A stretch of 64,000 nt of DNA from Cristatella mucedo (GCA_009760855.2 WPIO01000002.1:5451001-5515000), one strand, 5' to 3'; positions 1-12,473 are shown, numbered from the stretch's first letter. Notes: generated by a model from the letters alone, not told the origin. Program-made: numbers and translations.

Positions 1-782
1 TGGCATCTTAGTAGTCAGAGCGACCGCGGATGATCGGGCAGCATCGGATGCGCGAGCGCAGAATAAAGCAGCACCTGATGAAGCGGCAATGAATGGATTC
101 GCGGCTGACGGAGCTATGTCAGCTGATCGATCAACCTTGCTTACATGGTAGCAGAAGAGCCACGACGGCTACTACGATGGCTATTATTGTCCTGGGCTGC
201 TTTGTCGGGTCACCCTGTTAAAGCTCAATGTAGCCAGTGTCTGCCTTGGCTATCTAGTACGCCAGCTGTCTGAGCCGGTGTTTTTGGGTGGGTTGGGAGA
301 TGCACTTGCAGGGGCTTTCCAAATCATGAAACAAGGGGATAGGTCACCGAATGCGCCATTCTGAGTCGCCGGATATATAACTTTTATTTCTGAAGGCTAT
401 TAGTGGCCCTGTTCTTGGACTGGTTACTCTGCCGTTAGGCAGCAAAGACTGAAGCCATAACTAGGTCTAGACTTGAATCAAATAATTTGAAAAAGCCTTA
501 GCCGACCGCTCACTGAAGAAACTCACAAGGATGGCTTTTAGTGCTAGACTGACTGTAAGCTCAAAGTATCGCGATCATGAAACTGTCCTGACTTGGGGCA
601 ACAATATATAATAGGCTTTAGCTTAATAATAATAGGCTTTAGCTTAGCGATCCATTGAACCTATTTTTCCTGTGATATTTACTTACCTGTGCGTAATTTT
701 GTGAGTGTTACTAACCCCCTGTCGTACTAACCAGCAGCCGTGAGTCTTGCATGCATGTTTTAGCATGATAATTGTGTGTTCA
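1..782. other. Intergenic sequence, possible decayed SINE-2 at 117-215
   Basis: No coding feature. The segment 117-215 resembles a reversed SINE-2 (AGCTGAT followed by TAGCAGAAGAGCC and GACGGCTA), but the match is weak. Confidence 0.35.
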
Positions 783-895
783 AGCTTCGTATTCTGGCTA
801 CCGAATGCGTACCGAAAGTCGCTTAGCCTGTAAGTGCGTTATACAATACTCTCCTGAGTATCACCCCAATAGTCTTGATGGTTTTGTAATGTTTG
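783..895 (+). mobile_element. LINE-B 3' end fragment
   Basis: Matches the final coding and 3'UTR part of other LINE-B copies (the block CTACCGAATGCGTACCGAAA, then the CGCTTAGGCTGTGAGTGCG-like run). Truncated at both ends. Confidence 0.7.
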
Positions 896-2869
896 CTTGA
901 AGTTTGTGTTGCCCTTGAATGACAAGTTTTGAAAGACAGCTATTATGACTCGCTTGTTTCTTAAGAGTATTTGCTCAGTCCACATGAAATATTCAATATG
1001 TCCTCACGCCGACTGAAATTTTGCAAGCTATTACCAAAACTTACGCGACCCGCTTCCTGCACATTAATAAGTGCAGTGCGTAAAAAGAGAATTAGCTATC
1101 TTATAATTTCATTGAAATGGATTATTGTACAAACAGTGCAATATCTCACTGCCGAAATGCACTGCAGATAGTGACTTATATTAAATAGTCATGGAATGAC
1201 CCAAATCATCAAATGCAAAGCATGCTACGAGGCCCTCTCACTGATGTAGTATTATACATGTCCATCTGTAGCTCATCACCTCAATAAGGACTATGTGGAA
1301 CGCATTGCAATGTTTTCTTAAACATACCCTCAGCCGACGCAGCTTTGCTTGGCCACTCTGCAGCAAATATTCAGTTGCTATAGCAACTTAAGCCTGCTTA
1401 CTAAGCAGTCAACCACACCTTCAAGCAAACATCTATACAACGACTTTGAGGAACACTCGCCAAGTAAGACTGCTTTCTATTTATGTGTGCACATTAATTA
1501 AAAAATCTTTATTCTGCCCTGGGTTGCAGCTAAAATGTCACAAGAGCTCTGCTGAAACCGCATTCGCGAGACAATGAGATATCGGCTTTCATTGCCAACC
1601 ATTCGGCCAAGATTCCTGTGATTACCGATTGACAAATCTTCTAACTAGTTGCACAGCAATCTACTATCTCAAAAAGATTACCATTGACGAAGGATTTAGG
1701 CCATTTAACTGTCTTCTTCTGGAAGCTTGTATCTTCTCCGACGCACTGCAAAAGCAAGATGCCAAGCAGTAGCAGTTTCTTAAAACAATGCCAGAAGATC
1801 TTTGGTCACCGACGTTATATTAAATCAAAGCGTCAATCTTGTTTTCTGTTTCACATCCAATAGGATACTAAAACAGGATGCTACATATATCCTAGCATCC
1901 GTAAGAACATACTATTCGATGCCCAAAATTGATTTAAACCTACACCTTATTGTGCCAGGTTTTATTATCTCGTTTGCCCTGGGTTAAAGGCTGTTTATCA
2001 TAAAAGCTGGAACCTTGTCTTTATACCTACATATGTATGTATTATGCTTATTTTCTAGTCTAGTCAAACGTTTAACGCCAGCTTTCAAGCTCATGACTCA
2101 CAGATGCCACCTATTCAGACAGTAGGGGCGTTTGCAGCACAGTCATTCGTCAAGCCTGCGTGATCAGCTAGCTATGCTCCTGAGGTGTACTTCAATACTA
2201 AATAACGCAATCACACTGATAGTGGACCACTCGCGACAGTGGGCTAGTTTTTTATGTGGAAGATAACTTATTTTTTCCCAGATAAGCTCAACGGTTGTGG
2301 AATATTTAAGCATTACATAATTGAAAGAAATGCTTATTTGATTACATAAGGCTTGTCAATCCTACTGGATCTCATGTGTGCCTTCAAAAACAGTCATTAG
2401 GAATTCACTAACAATAAGCATAAGCTAATTTACATTTGGCCGGCTAGCATGCATGCTCTTATTACTTGTATGTATCACAACATTGGCAACTCCTGCTTAA
2501 GAAAATGGTTCCTGATGTTTGTGAAAGCATTAGAGATAATACGGTTGAGCCAATTTCTATGCAGCGATTTAAAGCAATATTGATTTTTCTTTTTATAGCT
2601 TCCTCAACTGGTGCATGAATATACGATATCTGCGTTTATGCATAGCTATAATGAGGTCAAGAAGGGGCTTCACCTTGACCCTACACAGCAGCCAATCATA
2701 GTTTTGCTGAAATTGAGTGTTGCGAGGAAGTAATAGTACATCTCTTTCCTAAACGCTCGATGCTGTGGCAGTATTTAGAATCCACTAAGGAGACAATAAG
2801 CAAAGGAACTATTTAGCCGAACATAGCAGTCACTTAAACTGCCCTCTGATAGTTTAGATCATACCTCCC
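896..2869. other. Intergenic, AT-rich, nothing recognised
   Basis: Short open frames only (61-66 codons), with no homology I recognise and no clear repeat. Confidence 0.6.
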
Positions 2870-3812
2870 TGGAAGACATCGTGGATCACAGCAACCTTTT
2901 TAAATTAAATGACGACAAAATGAACTTACTAGTTATGAGAAAACCAAGTGTGGTTCACAAGTGAACCACACTTGGTCTAGTGAAAGGCCGTCTAGTGAAA
3001 GTGACCTTTCAATTAGACGGCCACATCAACTCCACAGTCGTGTCCGCCTACTCTTAGCTACATTACATTTCTAAAATTCTAACTCGTTTAACCAGGGATA
3101 CCACATCTAAATTGGTCCCTGCCTTTTTGACATCTTGTCTTGACTTCTGTAACTCACTGCTTGCTGGTCTACCGGCATGTGCAACCGGCGCTTACAGCTG
3201 AAGCAAAACTCTGCAGCTAGGCTTATCTGCCGTGAGCGTCGCAATAGTCACGTCGCACCGCCTCTCGCCGACCTGTACTGACTCCCAGTCAAGCAGCGCA
3301 TCGACTTCAAGGTTCTGCCACTTATTTTTAGGTACCTTCATTCTCTGGCTCCAGCCTATCTATCAGAACAACTACCCCATCAGGCAAAGGATCGCTTTTC
3401 AGAATCTAATTGTTTACCTATACCTCGTACGAACCTCAAATCTTTTAGAGACCATGCCATTTAGTTCGTATGCTCCCAAAGCCTGGAACTCACTCCCGAC
3501 TTGTGTCACGACATCTCCTGACTTTACCACATTCAAAAAGAAACTAAAAACGCATCTACTTATCACAGCATCTAGTGAGTCCCTGTGATCCGACCTCTAT
3601 GTGCTTATGCGTGCTGACACTGTGCATGCTGCCACTAACTATACTTGCCTGCTGACCCTATGCATGTGACCCCTAACCATGATATTCTTGCTGTTTATTG
3701 AGCATGCTACCACTAACCATTTGCTCACTTTGCAGGAAATGTGAAATGCCTAGAAAGAGATTGGGTTTTCAAGTGCGCTTTATCAAGTGTATAATTGTTA
3801 TTATTATGACCT
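2870..3812 (+). mobile_element. LINE-A 3' fragment with internal hairpins
   Basis: Reverse-transcriptase C-terminal part of an L2/CR1-like LINE. It starts at a decayed LNDDK-type block and includes the FGDRAFSSYAPKAWNSLPTC-like block near 3450. The 3'UTR has the gtgctgacactgtgcatgct repeat unit, a GAAATGTGAAATGCC version of the tail and a terminal TTATTATTA. Frameshifts and stops make it a pseudogene. Where other copies have about 80 bp following the GKPSV-type codons, this one has two tight inverted repeats (2943-3022). Confidence 0.88.
2943..2976. repeat. Perfect 16-bp inverted repeat, 2-nt loop
   Basis: Left arm accaagtgtggttcac at 2943-2958, spacer aa, right arm the exact reverse complement at 2961-2976. 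It sits inside the LINE-A copy, and a second, imperfect inverted repeat follows at 2987-3022. Confidence 0.95.
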
Positions 3813-3997
3813 TTCACTATGTACTTTCGAGTATATACTGTGCTGACGTTCGGCTGCACAACTAGACAGTCTTCCGAATGGGGTCTGACATGACATGGGT
3901 TGTGAAATGGGTCCTGAATTGGTTGTGAAATGGCAACCCAACTCCTAAACTTACTGTTTAGTGGTTGGGTTGTCATTTCCGCCTCCTGAGCTGCACT

Positions 3998-4160
3998 CCA
4001 TGCTTTTCGTCTTAGCGGAGGTAATGCCCGAACTTCACAATCGAGGATGTAAATTCGAGTCCTGTAATGGTGAATTTTTGGTTATTGCCTAATGCAGGCG
4101 GTGGAGATATCCGTCAAGGCTCTTCTGCTGCTATATAAACGAGGCTGCTAAATCATCCAA
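3998..4160 (+). mobile_element. SINE-2, decayed copy
   Basis: Same layout as the better copies at 22415 and 33067: a B-box-like AATTCGAGTCC, then GCAGGCGGTGGAGATA, AAGGCTCTTCTGCTGCTATA and GAGGCTGCTAAATCA. The tRNA-like head is poorly preserved. Confidence 0.7.
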
Positions 4161-4880
4161 AAGTACTTATTTTAGCTACGTACATAATTCCACTGTGCTT
4201 CGGCATCAATGTATCAGATATACTGCGCATGCTTACCATTATAGGTATAGCATAGATTGTTTTTTCTTAAAGTGATCTTACTAAATTTGCAAGTAAACGC
4301 GTAAGGCTGCCTTTTAAATTGACTATTTACTCGTTTACATATGGAAGCCGCTGCCACTATGAAGCCAGCCTAAGCTACATGCCAGAAGAGATTGAGTTGT
4401 GGCTGTAGAATAAACCAGCACTTTGTGGTAACAACTAAGGCTGCACGGCTGCGCTCGAATACGTATGAGCAAATACGCTCATTCATTCTCACCTCTAACT
4501 AAGGTGTAGAGCTTTCCGTCAGAACATGCCTAACTATCCAGATATGACTCTAGCTTATTATAAAGCAGGTTCGGTTTCTCGCCACAAGGCAGCAATACTT
4601 AGAATTTAGCATTAACGCACACTCAAGTTCTTCTTATTCTCCGTCATTATTGGTTTCATCGTTGACCATTCGTTTCATTCAAAATGGGCTATCGCTTTCA
4701 ATGGTTTCTACCGCTTAAATAAAAGAGCTTCCTCTACATATTTCAGTGGGCTCAAGCAAAATATTCCGTTGCAACAAATTCATTTTCGTAAATATTTAAA
4801 TAAAATATCAGTAGACTAAATTTACAATTCCAATATGCATATAATATACAGTATAATATACAATATAATTTTCAAAAAAA
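4161..4880. other. AT-rich intergenic sequence
   Basis: No coding or repeat feature recognised. The last 100 bp before the LINE-B copy are very AT-rich. Confidence 0.5.
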
Positions 4881-7017
4881 CTTCAAATGATGCACAGTGT
4901 CAAGCTCAGGCTAGAGCGTCGTTTCAAGAAATCGGGGTCTAATGCAGATCTAGTCAATTTCAAAGACTTCCTTCGAGTTTACACCCGGAAGCTTAAAAGA
5001 GCCAGGGCTTCTTTTTTCACTCAAAAACTGAATTCCTGCCAGTCCAACCCAAAAAAGATTTGTAAGACAGTAAACAATTTACTGGTCAATGCTGAAAGGT
5101 CTGACTACCCAGATATGAACGGCTCAGCCGAAAGGTTTTCAGCCTTCTTCACTGAAAAAATTGTGCACATTCATGCTTCTAGAAAGCCCACACCGAGTAA
5201 AGCAATTGTGGAATCACAACCTGTGACCTTTCTTAAAAGATTGTCCGAGGGTTCTGCATGCGATGTGGCTACCTTAATAAGGTCTAGTAAAAAGGGCTCA
5301 TCTCCTGAAGACCCTATATCATCATCTCTGTTGTCTTCACTGGTAGACCAACTTAGCACAGCCATGCCCGATATGCTTAATGTTTCTTTGGAAAAGGGGA
5401 CTGTACCCAAGTCCTTCAAATCGGCGATTGTTGGACCCATACTTAAAAAGCCTGGATTAGATACAGAAGTCCTTGCAAACTATCACCCAGTTTCCCTTCT
5501 TTCTTTTTTGTCAAAGATTCTTGAAAATATTGTCGCTAAGCAGCTGGTCGCACATATTGAAAAGAATAAAATGTCAGAAACATTTCAATCATGGTTCAAG
5601 AGGCAGCACTCCACTGAAACTGCTCTCCTCCTTGTTAACAATGACATTCTATGTGGCAACGACTACGGGAATGTCACAGCCCTAGCTATGGTAGGTCTGT
5701 CAGCTGCCTTCGACACCATTGATCGCGATGTTCTACTTGAACGATTGAGAACAACGATCGGTCTGGCAGACGAGGCACTTGCATGGTTCAAATCGTACTT
5801 GTCTGATCGTGTTCAATCCGTGTCGTGTGGGGGTCAGGTCTCACAGTCTCACACACGAGACGGGTCACCTGCGGAGTCCCTCAAGGATCCGTTCTCGGTC
5901 CCTTGTTGTTCTCCATTTATACTCAAGCTCTGGGAAAAGTGACGAAGGCCCATGGAATAGAATATCACTTTCATGCTGACGATACTCAGCTGTGGTTGTC
6001 ATTCAAACCGTTGGAATCTGCTGCAGCAACTCTAAACTGATTGCTTGCCTTGCCGACACTCGATCCTGGATGTCGGAAAATTTCTTGAAACTAAAACCGA
6101 ACTGCTGCTCATAGGACACCCTTGGCATGTGACTGGATTAAAAGGCTTTGCTATACTAATATGCGATACCGTTGTGCGACCATCACCACGTGCTCGAAAT
6201 TTAGGTGTCGTTTTTTCGACAGCTGCTTACATTTTTAAAGCTTGATTCCGAGGACTAATTCTACAGCTAGCCACCACGTCCGATCCTTATCTAAGAGAAG
6301 GAGCTGTCTTCCGTGGTGTCTAGCACACAATTTAACTAGCTCCTTAGTTCTGTCTCGGCTTGATTATTGTAATTCCTTTATGGCTTGGCTACCAAAGAAA
6401 GCAACTAGGCCACTGCAGCTGGCTATGAATATGGTTGCAAATAATGAATATGGTTACAAGGCTAGTTTTTAAGTCCCAGAGGTTTGACCACGTGTCTTCT
6501 TTGCTTAAAGAGCTAGGATGACTGCTGGTTAATCGACGGAGACAGAGCAAAGTTCTTACGCTGACTCACAAGGCCGCGACGGCTTGGCTCATCCATACCT
6601 AGCAGAGCTGCTGCACCAGTGACAGCCTCTTCGTGCCCTCAGGTCCTGTATGGACAATAAAGCTGCTCAATTCTTTCGCTTAAAGACCGTTGGCGACAGA
6701 AGCTTTAGCTCTGTAGGTACTAGACTGTGGAACTCGCTTCCACAATTCTTATGCAACGACAACTACTCTCCTACTGCCGACTATGGCTCATCCGTTTCAG
6801 CGGTCCCGAGCTGCTTCTTCCATGCTACTCACTACCTCAACTGCTCTCCTGACTCTGCTATGCTTCCCACTTTCTCTTTGTTGCGTGAGATGAATTATGT
6901 TGGCTACCGAGTGCGTACCGAAAGCCGTTTAGGCTGTGGGTACGCTATACAAAACTCTCCTGCGTAATACCTCATGACCTCTATGGCTCTGTGTAGTTAT
7001 AGACAGAGATACATTAC
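4881..7017 (+). mobile_element. LINE-B, longest copy (reverse transcriptase pseudogene plus 3' end)
   Basis: A non-LTR reverse transcriptase begins in the frame at 4887 (351 codons): thumb/finger region, the ILKKPGLDTE and HPVSLLSFLSKILE motif near 5440-5530, and AFDTID with the first catalytic Asp near 5706. A frameshift near 5850 moves [16 protein letters not shown] and the catalytic HADD (usually F/YADD) near 5972 into another frame. Stops follow at 6038 and after. C-terminal blocks SRLDYCNS (6355), KKATRPLQLAMNM and TVGDRSFSSVGTRLWNSLP (6690) precede a 3'UTR ending in gatacattacaata. The 5' endonuclease part is missing. Non-functional. Confidence 0.9.
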
Positions 7018-8517
7018 AATACTAATTTATAAAGCTAGAGTAGTGTCTCTCAGCAAGTAATTTATTGGCCGGTAAAAGTTGTATTCGGTTAAACGACGCC
7101 AATTTTGAAGAAATTTCTCACCAGGGTCGCTGCAATAAACGAGTAACTCCATAGTAATGCAATGGGAATTCAGATTTGTTCGCTTAAGTTGCTAAGTAAT
7201 TTCTTTCAATTTTCCCTATTGACAAATTTAATCAAAAAGTAAGCCTATTTCATTACCATCCTGTGGGACTTGTGTGGAGACTTTTGTGCTAGCTGGTGAT
7301 TATCTGTATGGTGTATCTGCTAGCAATTATTCCTGTCAAGCTGCCAGTGTAAAAGCAACGTTTGGGGGAAATGTGAAATTACTGGATTGTAATGAAATTG
7401 GTTGCAGACATCAATAAACTGCATGAACTTCTAAAACAAATTTGAGCTTCCCTCGCTCTGTCTGTCTGATATCCTTGTTGTGACACTAGAATTTATAATT
7501 CTATGGACAGGTCAATCACTCTATTTTAGGAATGGGCAACTGCATTTTGCTACTTTTAAATTTCCACATGGACATAGGCACTGCGAGGCGGTAAATCTCT
7601 GCTGGCCTAAAACAAATGCCTTTAGTCCTTTATTGTGGTTCTCTAAGTTTATTTTTACTAGTTTTATTAGTTTTTACCAGTCTAAGTTTCCATCATCCAA
7701 ATTAAAATACTGGTATTTTTTAGATGCCAGAGTGAAATAAGGACCAATCGAAACGCATGCCACTACTTAAGATTCAGCGAAGTGACCTATTGATGATGCC
7801 TTTGAAGATGATTTAAAATCACCATGCATTTTGGTCATCATCCTAGTTCATAACGAAGATTCCATTCACTACATCAATAAACTAAAAGCTCTTAGAATGA
7901 CAGAATAATCCTGAGAACAAGAGCTCAACTGAAATCAAGATAAATTTGAGTCTTCTGCAGAGCCTTTCTGTGCAATGGCGTTTGCTTTGAAATTCTGTCG
8001 TGCTAAAGGCTTGGCTTGGCGTTCTATATCCATATCAGAGCTTAAGCGTTCTGAGATTCTCATGCACTTTAAGACTGAATGCTTGAAATAGGCTCAATTT
8101 TCTCGATCAAGCCCTGGGTCCTTGCCTTGGATCTGGTCAGCCGGTGCGCACTTGCGAAAAAAATGATCATTTTCGAAATCGCTGTCTTTCTGCTGACGAA
8201 TATAACTCGATGAGCCCGACATTTTTAGCCTATTTGCATATAATTTGGGCAATATTTAGGTAGTTATCGCAGTCCGCACGCACCCGGGTTACATTGTAAT
8301 CCGGGTTAACGCCATCGGGCTAATATGTCTACTGCAAAACGCAAGGACAGCGATAGAAAACCTATCTTGACTATAGCCACCTAAGGAAAACCATGGATTT
8401 TGGCAAAGAGCTGAATAAAAAATCTGTGGATTTAATTACCAAGCATTCTAAGATCTTGGTTGTGGTCAAGGTAAGAAAATGCAATTCATCTCTTATCTCT
8501 TATCTCTTATTATTCAT
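7018..8517. other. Intergenic sequence, nothing recognised
   Basis: Contains an 86-codon open frame at 7480-7740 rich in aromatic residues, with no similarity I recognise. No repeat boundary seen. Confidence 0.5.
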
Positions 8518-8822
8518 CTCTTATTGAGGTAGTGAGTAGCATGGATGAAGCAGCTGAGGACCGCTGAAAAGAATGAGCCGTAGTCGGCAGCAGGAGAGTA
8601 GTTGTGGTTGCGTAAGAATCGTGGAAGCGATTTCCACAGTTTAGGACCTGCAAAGCTAAAGCTTCTATCGCCAACGGTCTTTAAGCAGATGAATGAAACA
8701 GCTAAGTTATTGTCCAATAGGGCCTGGGGGGCACGAAGAGGCTGAAACTGGTGCAACAATTCAGCTAGGTATGGAGGAGCCTAGCCGTGGTGGGCCTTGT
8801 GGATCAGCGTACGAACTCTGTA
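8518..8822 (-). mobile_element. LINE-B fragment, minus strand
   Basis: The reverse strand encodes LLHQFQPLRA, then LKTVGDRSFSFAGPKLW, the C-terminal block of LINE-B. Truncated on both sides. Confidence 0.85.
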
Positions 8823-9988
8823 CATTTAGTATTAATTACAATATATAAATTCGTGACCTAGACTGTCACATCAATATCGTATTACGCAATATAGTTTGAC
8901 CTCAAAATTCACTCCTGCAAGTTTCAAAAAACTGTGCTGGAATGGCTATTGGTGACCTGGATTACAACTTGATTGGATCTTCATACTTATACTACATATC
9001 TTGATGAGTAAGTTTTACTTAAGTTATTTATAACATGCGGGGAGATTTTCTCATAGACCCTTCCCCAACAGAGCTTTTTTGGCACGTTTTGGTACCTAGG
9101 TTCAACATGCTTACTAAGTCACTGCTCGGCAGCGCTACAACAGAACGACTTCAGGCCTTGCATACAATGGGCCTAAGCCACCCAAAAGGTGATACGGACT
9201 CTTAAAATTGGCCGTAGAGTTGTGAGCTGCAATCTTAATAGGCCAGGCAATAAAATAATAAATTTATAACTTAATTTTGAATTGTCAAAGCTGTCGAGCT
9301 TACAGCTTGGCTTGGCTACCGACAGAAAAATATAAAAATACTGGTCCAAGAGGCACGCAGTTCGATTAAAACCAAGCAGCTTGGACTTCTTTGGCCAATA
9401 GCTCGATGTCTGTATTTGATGGGTATCTCATGTCTGCATTTGCCGGTATCCCATTCATTCAGCTATTGCAGTAGCTGAATGTTTGATGCACATTTCTTTA
9501 TTTACAACCTCCTAATAGCAAACCTCCCCAGCCTCATGGCGGAATTCTTATAGGCGCAGGTTGACTTGTATGGCGGCATGCTAAACTAAAGCAATTTGAA
9601 TTCCAAGTTTACCAGGCATCTGAAGCAGCACATATCTTTAGCATGTGCAATCATGCCTGTTTCGACATTGCTTGCTGCTGACAGCTCAGTAGTTACTTGC
9701 GCAAGAGCGTGCGCCGGCATCTGCTTCGTTTCATTGGTAACATCGGTTGCCATACGTTTTCGTGATCGCCTACTCTGTGAGCTCAAGCAGTATGACCTAA
9801 TCGTCTATTGGTGATGGAGACAAGAATCTATGATTAGGAAGAAAGCTGTAACAATCAGGAGGTGAGGCCTACAGGCAGCTGCCGATTCGAGTTATGGTCC
9901 AGACGCTTCTGGAAGGAAAAAGCAAAATCTACCACTGTTGACGTGTCAGTTGCACTTAATGCTGGAGCTGCATTGACTTTGAAGTGTA
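8823..9988. other. Intergenic sequence, nothing recognised
   Basis: Only short unsupported frames (66-72 codons near 9590-9810, overlapping on opposite strands). Confidence 0.5.
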
Positions 9989-10053
<65 letters not shown>

Positions 10054-10076
10054 TTATATATATATATATATATATA

Positions 10077-10132
<56 letters not shown>

Positions 10133-10133
10133 T
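9989..10133. repeat. Compound microsatellite (TA)n then (GCGT)n
   Basis: (TA)n at 9989-10050, an interruption gcct, (TA)n to 10077, then (GCGT)n to 10133. It generates artificial open frames on both strands. Confidence 0.97.
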
Positions 10134-10137
10134 ATCA

Positions 10138-10209
10138 CCCCTAAACCGTAAACGCTACATGTTAAACCTTCGACCCTCAACCCTCAACCCTAAAACCCTA
10201 AACCCTATA
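10138..10209. repeat. Degenerate telomere-like CCCTAA/CCCTAAA motifs
   Basis: Four or five close units: ACCCTCAACCCTCAACCC, then TAAAACCCTAAACCCTA, preceded by CCCCTAAACCG. Too short and irregular to be an assembled telomere. Confidence 0.55.
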
Positions 10210-10264
10210 CACCAAGGTGGAAATGTCCTACCCCAAGGGGGAACATTCGGAAGAAACGTCCGTC

Positions 10265-10600
10265 CACCATACTGTTTATTATGGTGTCTCGGATGCAGTG
10301 AATGAAGATTACGATGCGATTGAGAAAACACTCTTGGCAGCTTTCTCGCCAAATTTGTTTTGAGGCCTACGAGGATTTTACCTGGCGCTGCTTCGTTGAC
10401 CGTGAGAAGGTGGACGTCTTCTGGTCGAATTTAAATCGCCTGACTGGTTTAGTGGCAGGTAAATTCTTAAAATGGGCTTTTCGCTATTATTTCAGAGGCA
10501 GCGAGAAGACAGCTTCTAGCTTCGTGCAAACTTGTCACCATGCCTTAGCACGCTTTCGTCGACAAGGCTCGCGTTTTGCTGAAGATGGGCAGCATAAATA
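10265..10600 (+). mobile_element. Gypsy-type retrotransposon gag fragment (pseudogene)
   Basis: Frames here resemble the central Gag region of Ty3/Gypsy elements: DYDAIEKTLLAAFSPNLF, then, after a frameshift near 10360, AYEDFTWRCFVDREKVDVFW and NLNRLTGLV. The family pattern is an AF..aye.F..r....gE.vDvf..dL.rL block. No LTR or pol was found beside it. Confidence 0.6.
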
Positions 10601-10614
10601 ACTTGGTTTTTTTG

Positions 10615-10825
10615 GCAACTTTGAAGGCAGCGGTGACTTCGCGGAATGGCTAAACAAATTTGAGAGAGTAACGAAGTCACAATGTCTTTGCGATCTCGTA
10701 AATTTTCTGCCGTTATTTCTAACGCGTGGGTGAACGCCGTCAATAAAGTCGTCCCGGAGGTGGTGGAAAAGGATTCTGGTACGCTAAAGAAAATAATTTT
10801 AGCGGCTTTTCACCAAACTGTTTTA
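10615..10825 (+). mobile_element. Second Gypsy-type gag fragment, N-terminal part
   Basis: Reads FFGNFEGSGDFAEWLNKFE, typical of the start of the retrotransposon Gag domain (G..GDf.eWl.kFe). After a frameshift it reads KDSGTLKKIILAAF, ending where the fragment at 10265 begins in the protein. A LINE-B 3' end abuts it. Confidence 0.55.
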
Positions 10826-11185
10826 ACGCTTAAAGACAGTTGGTGACAGAAGCTTTTGCTCTGCAGGTCCTAGACTCTGGAACTCGCTTCCACAATTCTT
10901 ACGCAACGACAACTACTCTTCTACGGCCGACTATGGGATATCCTTTTCAGCGGTCCTGAGCTGCTACTTCTATGCTACTCACTACCTCAACTGCTCTCCT
11001 GACTCTGCTATGCTTCCCACTTTCTCTTTGTTGCGTGAGACGAAATCTGCTGGCTACCGAATGCGTAACGAAAGCCGCTTAGGCTGTGAGTGCGCTATAC
11101 AAAACTCTTGCCTAACACCCACATGGTCTTTATGACTTTGTGGAGTTACAGATGGAGATTACATAACATATTACATAACATAACG
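10826..11185 (+). mobile_element. LINE-B 3' fragment
   Basis: Starts in the TVGDRSF-type block, continues through the CTATGCTTCCCACTTTCTC region and the terminal reading frame, and ends with a degenerate ATTAC-type tail (gattacataacatattac). Confidence 0.85.
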
Positions 11186-11943
11186 CTTATATACCTTCTG
11201 GCTACGGTGCTTGTGCTGCCCTGGTCTGCGCTGCCAGATCGTTCGCACTTGTCGTGCTTGTCTGTAGTTGGTGTGAGGTTGCACCTGGTGCGTGACTACA
11301 TAGTATAAGCTATTTCGGCATTAAGGAGGCTGTGCCAGTCATATAATGGTTTCGGTGACTTCGTCGGCTTGCTGCTAGTATTGTAAGCGGCGTTACCGGC
11401 TGGGTTGGCTTGACCCGTGTGAGTGGCACCTGCGTCTGATCCTTGCCATAGTTGAGCCGTGCTGTTGGACGTGGGCGTTTTTCCTGTCATCGTCTGGGTT
11501 TCGGGACCGTCCGCACTCGTTGCGCTTGTCTGTAGTTGCACCTGGTATGAGGTTGCACCTATTTAGTGAGTATAAAGTATAGCGTTGTCGAGCGAAGTCA
11601 CTGAACCATCGAGGGAATTGCAGCTCGAAAGACTAAGGGCGTTCTGACGACGGTAAATTGGTATAGCCTTTCACCAAGGTCCGGATTAGACGAGAAATCG
11701 AGCCGGAGGCTGTTCTCCTATTAGTGGTGGAGACCTACTGTCGGGGTAAAAATGGCGACGAGGACAGTTTGGTTTGTCAGCTGGTCAGTTGTGAAGCAAC
11801 CCAGGCGCCTCGTGCACTACCGAGTGGCCTGCCGGTGACCGGTGAGGGCCAGGGCAGATCGAGATCGAAGAGGGATCCAGATCGACTGCGCATGCGTCGC
11901 CACTTTGCCAACCTGCGTTCCATATCGGGGTAAGAAGACGAAT

Positions 11944-11980
11944 CCTCAGCCCGATGAGTCATAGACTCTAAGGGCTGAGG
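11944..11980. repeat. Two-tier hairpin, 9-bp plus 5-bp stem
   Basis: cctcagccc (11944-11952) pairs with gggctgagg (11972-11980), enclosing gagtc (11956-11960) paired with gactc (11964-11968) and a 3-nt loop. Confidence 0.85.
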
Positions 11981-11990
11981 CTGAGGCTCG

Positions 11991-12038
11991 AACGTGACGT
12001 GAAATGTGAACGTGACGTGAAACGTGAATGTGACGTGT
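11991..12038. repeat. 18-bp tandem repeat, about 2.6 copies
   Basis: Unit aacgtgacgtgaaacgtg, with single changes between copies. It lies 10 bp after the two-tier hairpin. Confidence 0.85.
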
Positions 12039-12473
12039 GGCCGCTTCAGCGACTACATACGCAGCTGCTATCTCGCCAGCGCCCGCGCTAGATGCCCCAG
12101 CCGCATTTGCGTTTTTGTTTTCTTTTGCGATCAGCAAATCAAAGAGAATGTGATTACGACGCCACGGCGCTAGCGGATGCCGCTCTGAGCGAAGTGGAGG
12201 TCGAAGACGTTACAATGCGTCACATCCCAGTAGATTGGCTTATATTGCGCTTCTGGATACGGCAACTCCACTGGACCGTGATGCGGACCGGCGGGGTTGC
12301 CGCCACCTTTCGGTTGAATATGCGATACCCAAAATTTACTTCCCATTGACTGAAAGAGATGCAATTTAAACAGTTTGAGTTAGTTTTGTGCCGCCAGTCT
12401 TTCAGCTAGACGACACGAGCTTCTTTTATCAAGCTAGTCAATAAATTTCTACCCAAAAAAGTGGTATGTGAAA

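Larger units (their letters stand above)
11186..12470. other. Non-coding intergenic region with local repeats
   Basis: Two diverged direct repeats of about 75 bp (11235-11308 and 11505-11578, sharing gcttgtctgtagttg and tgaggttgcacct), a compact hairpin and an 18-bp tandem repeat (entered separately). No gene supported. Confidence 0.5.

Noticed and set aside
9989-10133. CRISPR-like regular repeats
   Set aside because: Simple microsatellite with no spacers; nothing else in the window resembles a CRISPR array.
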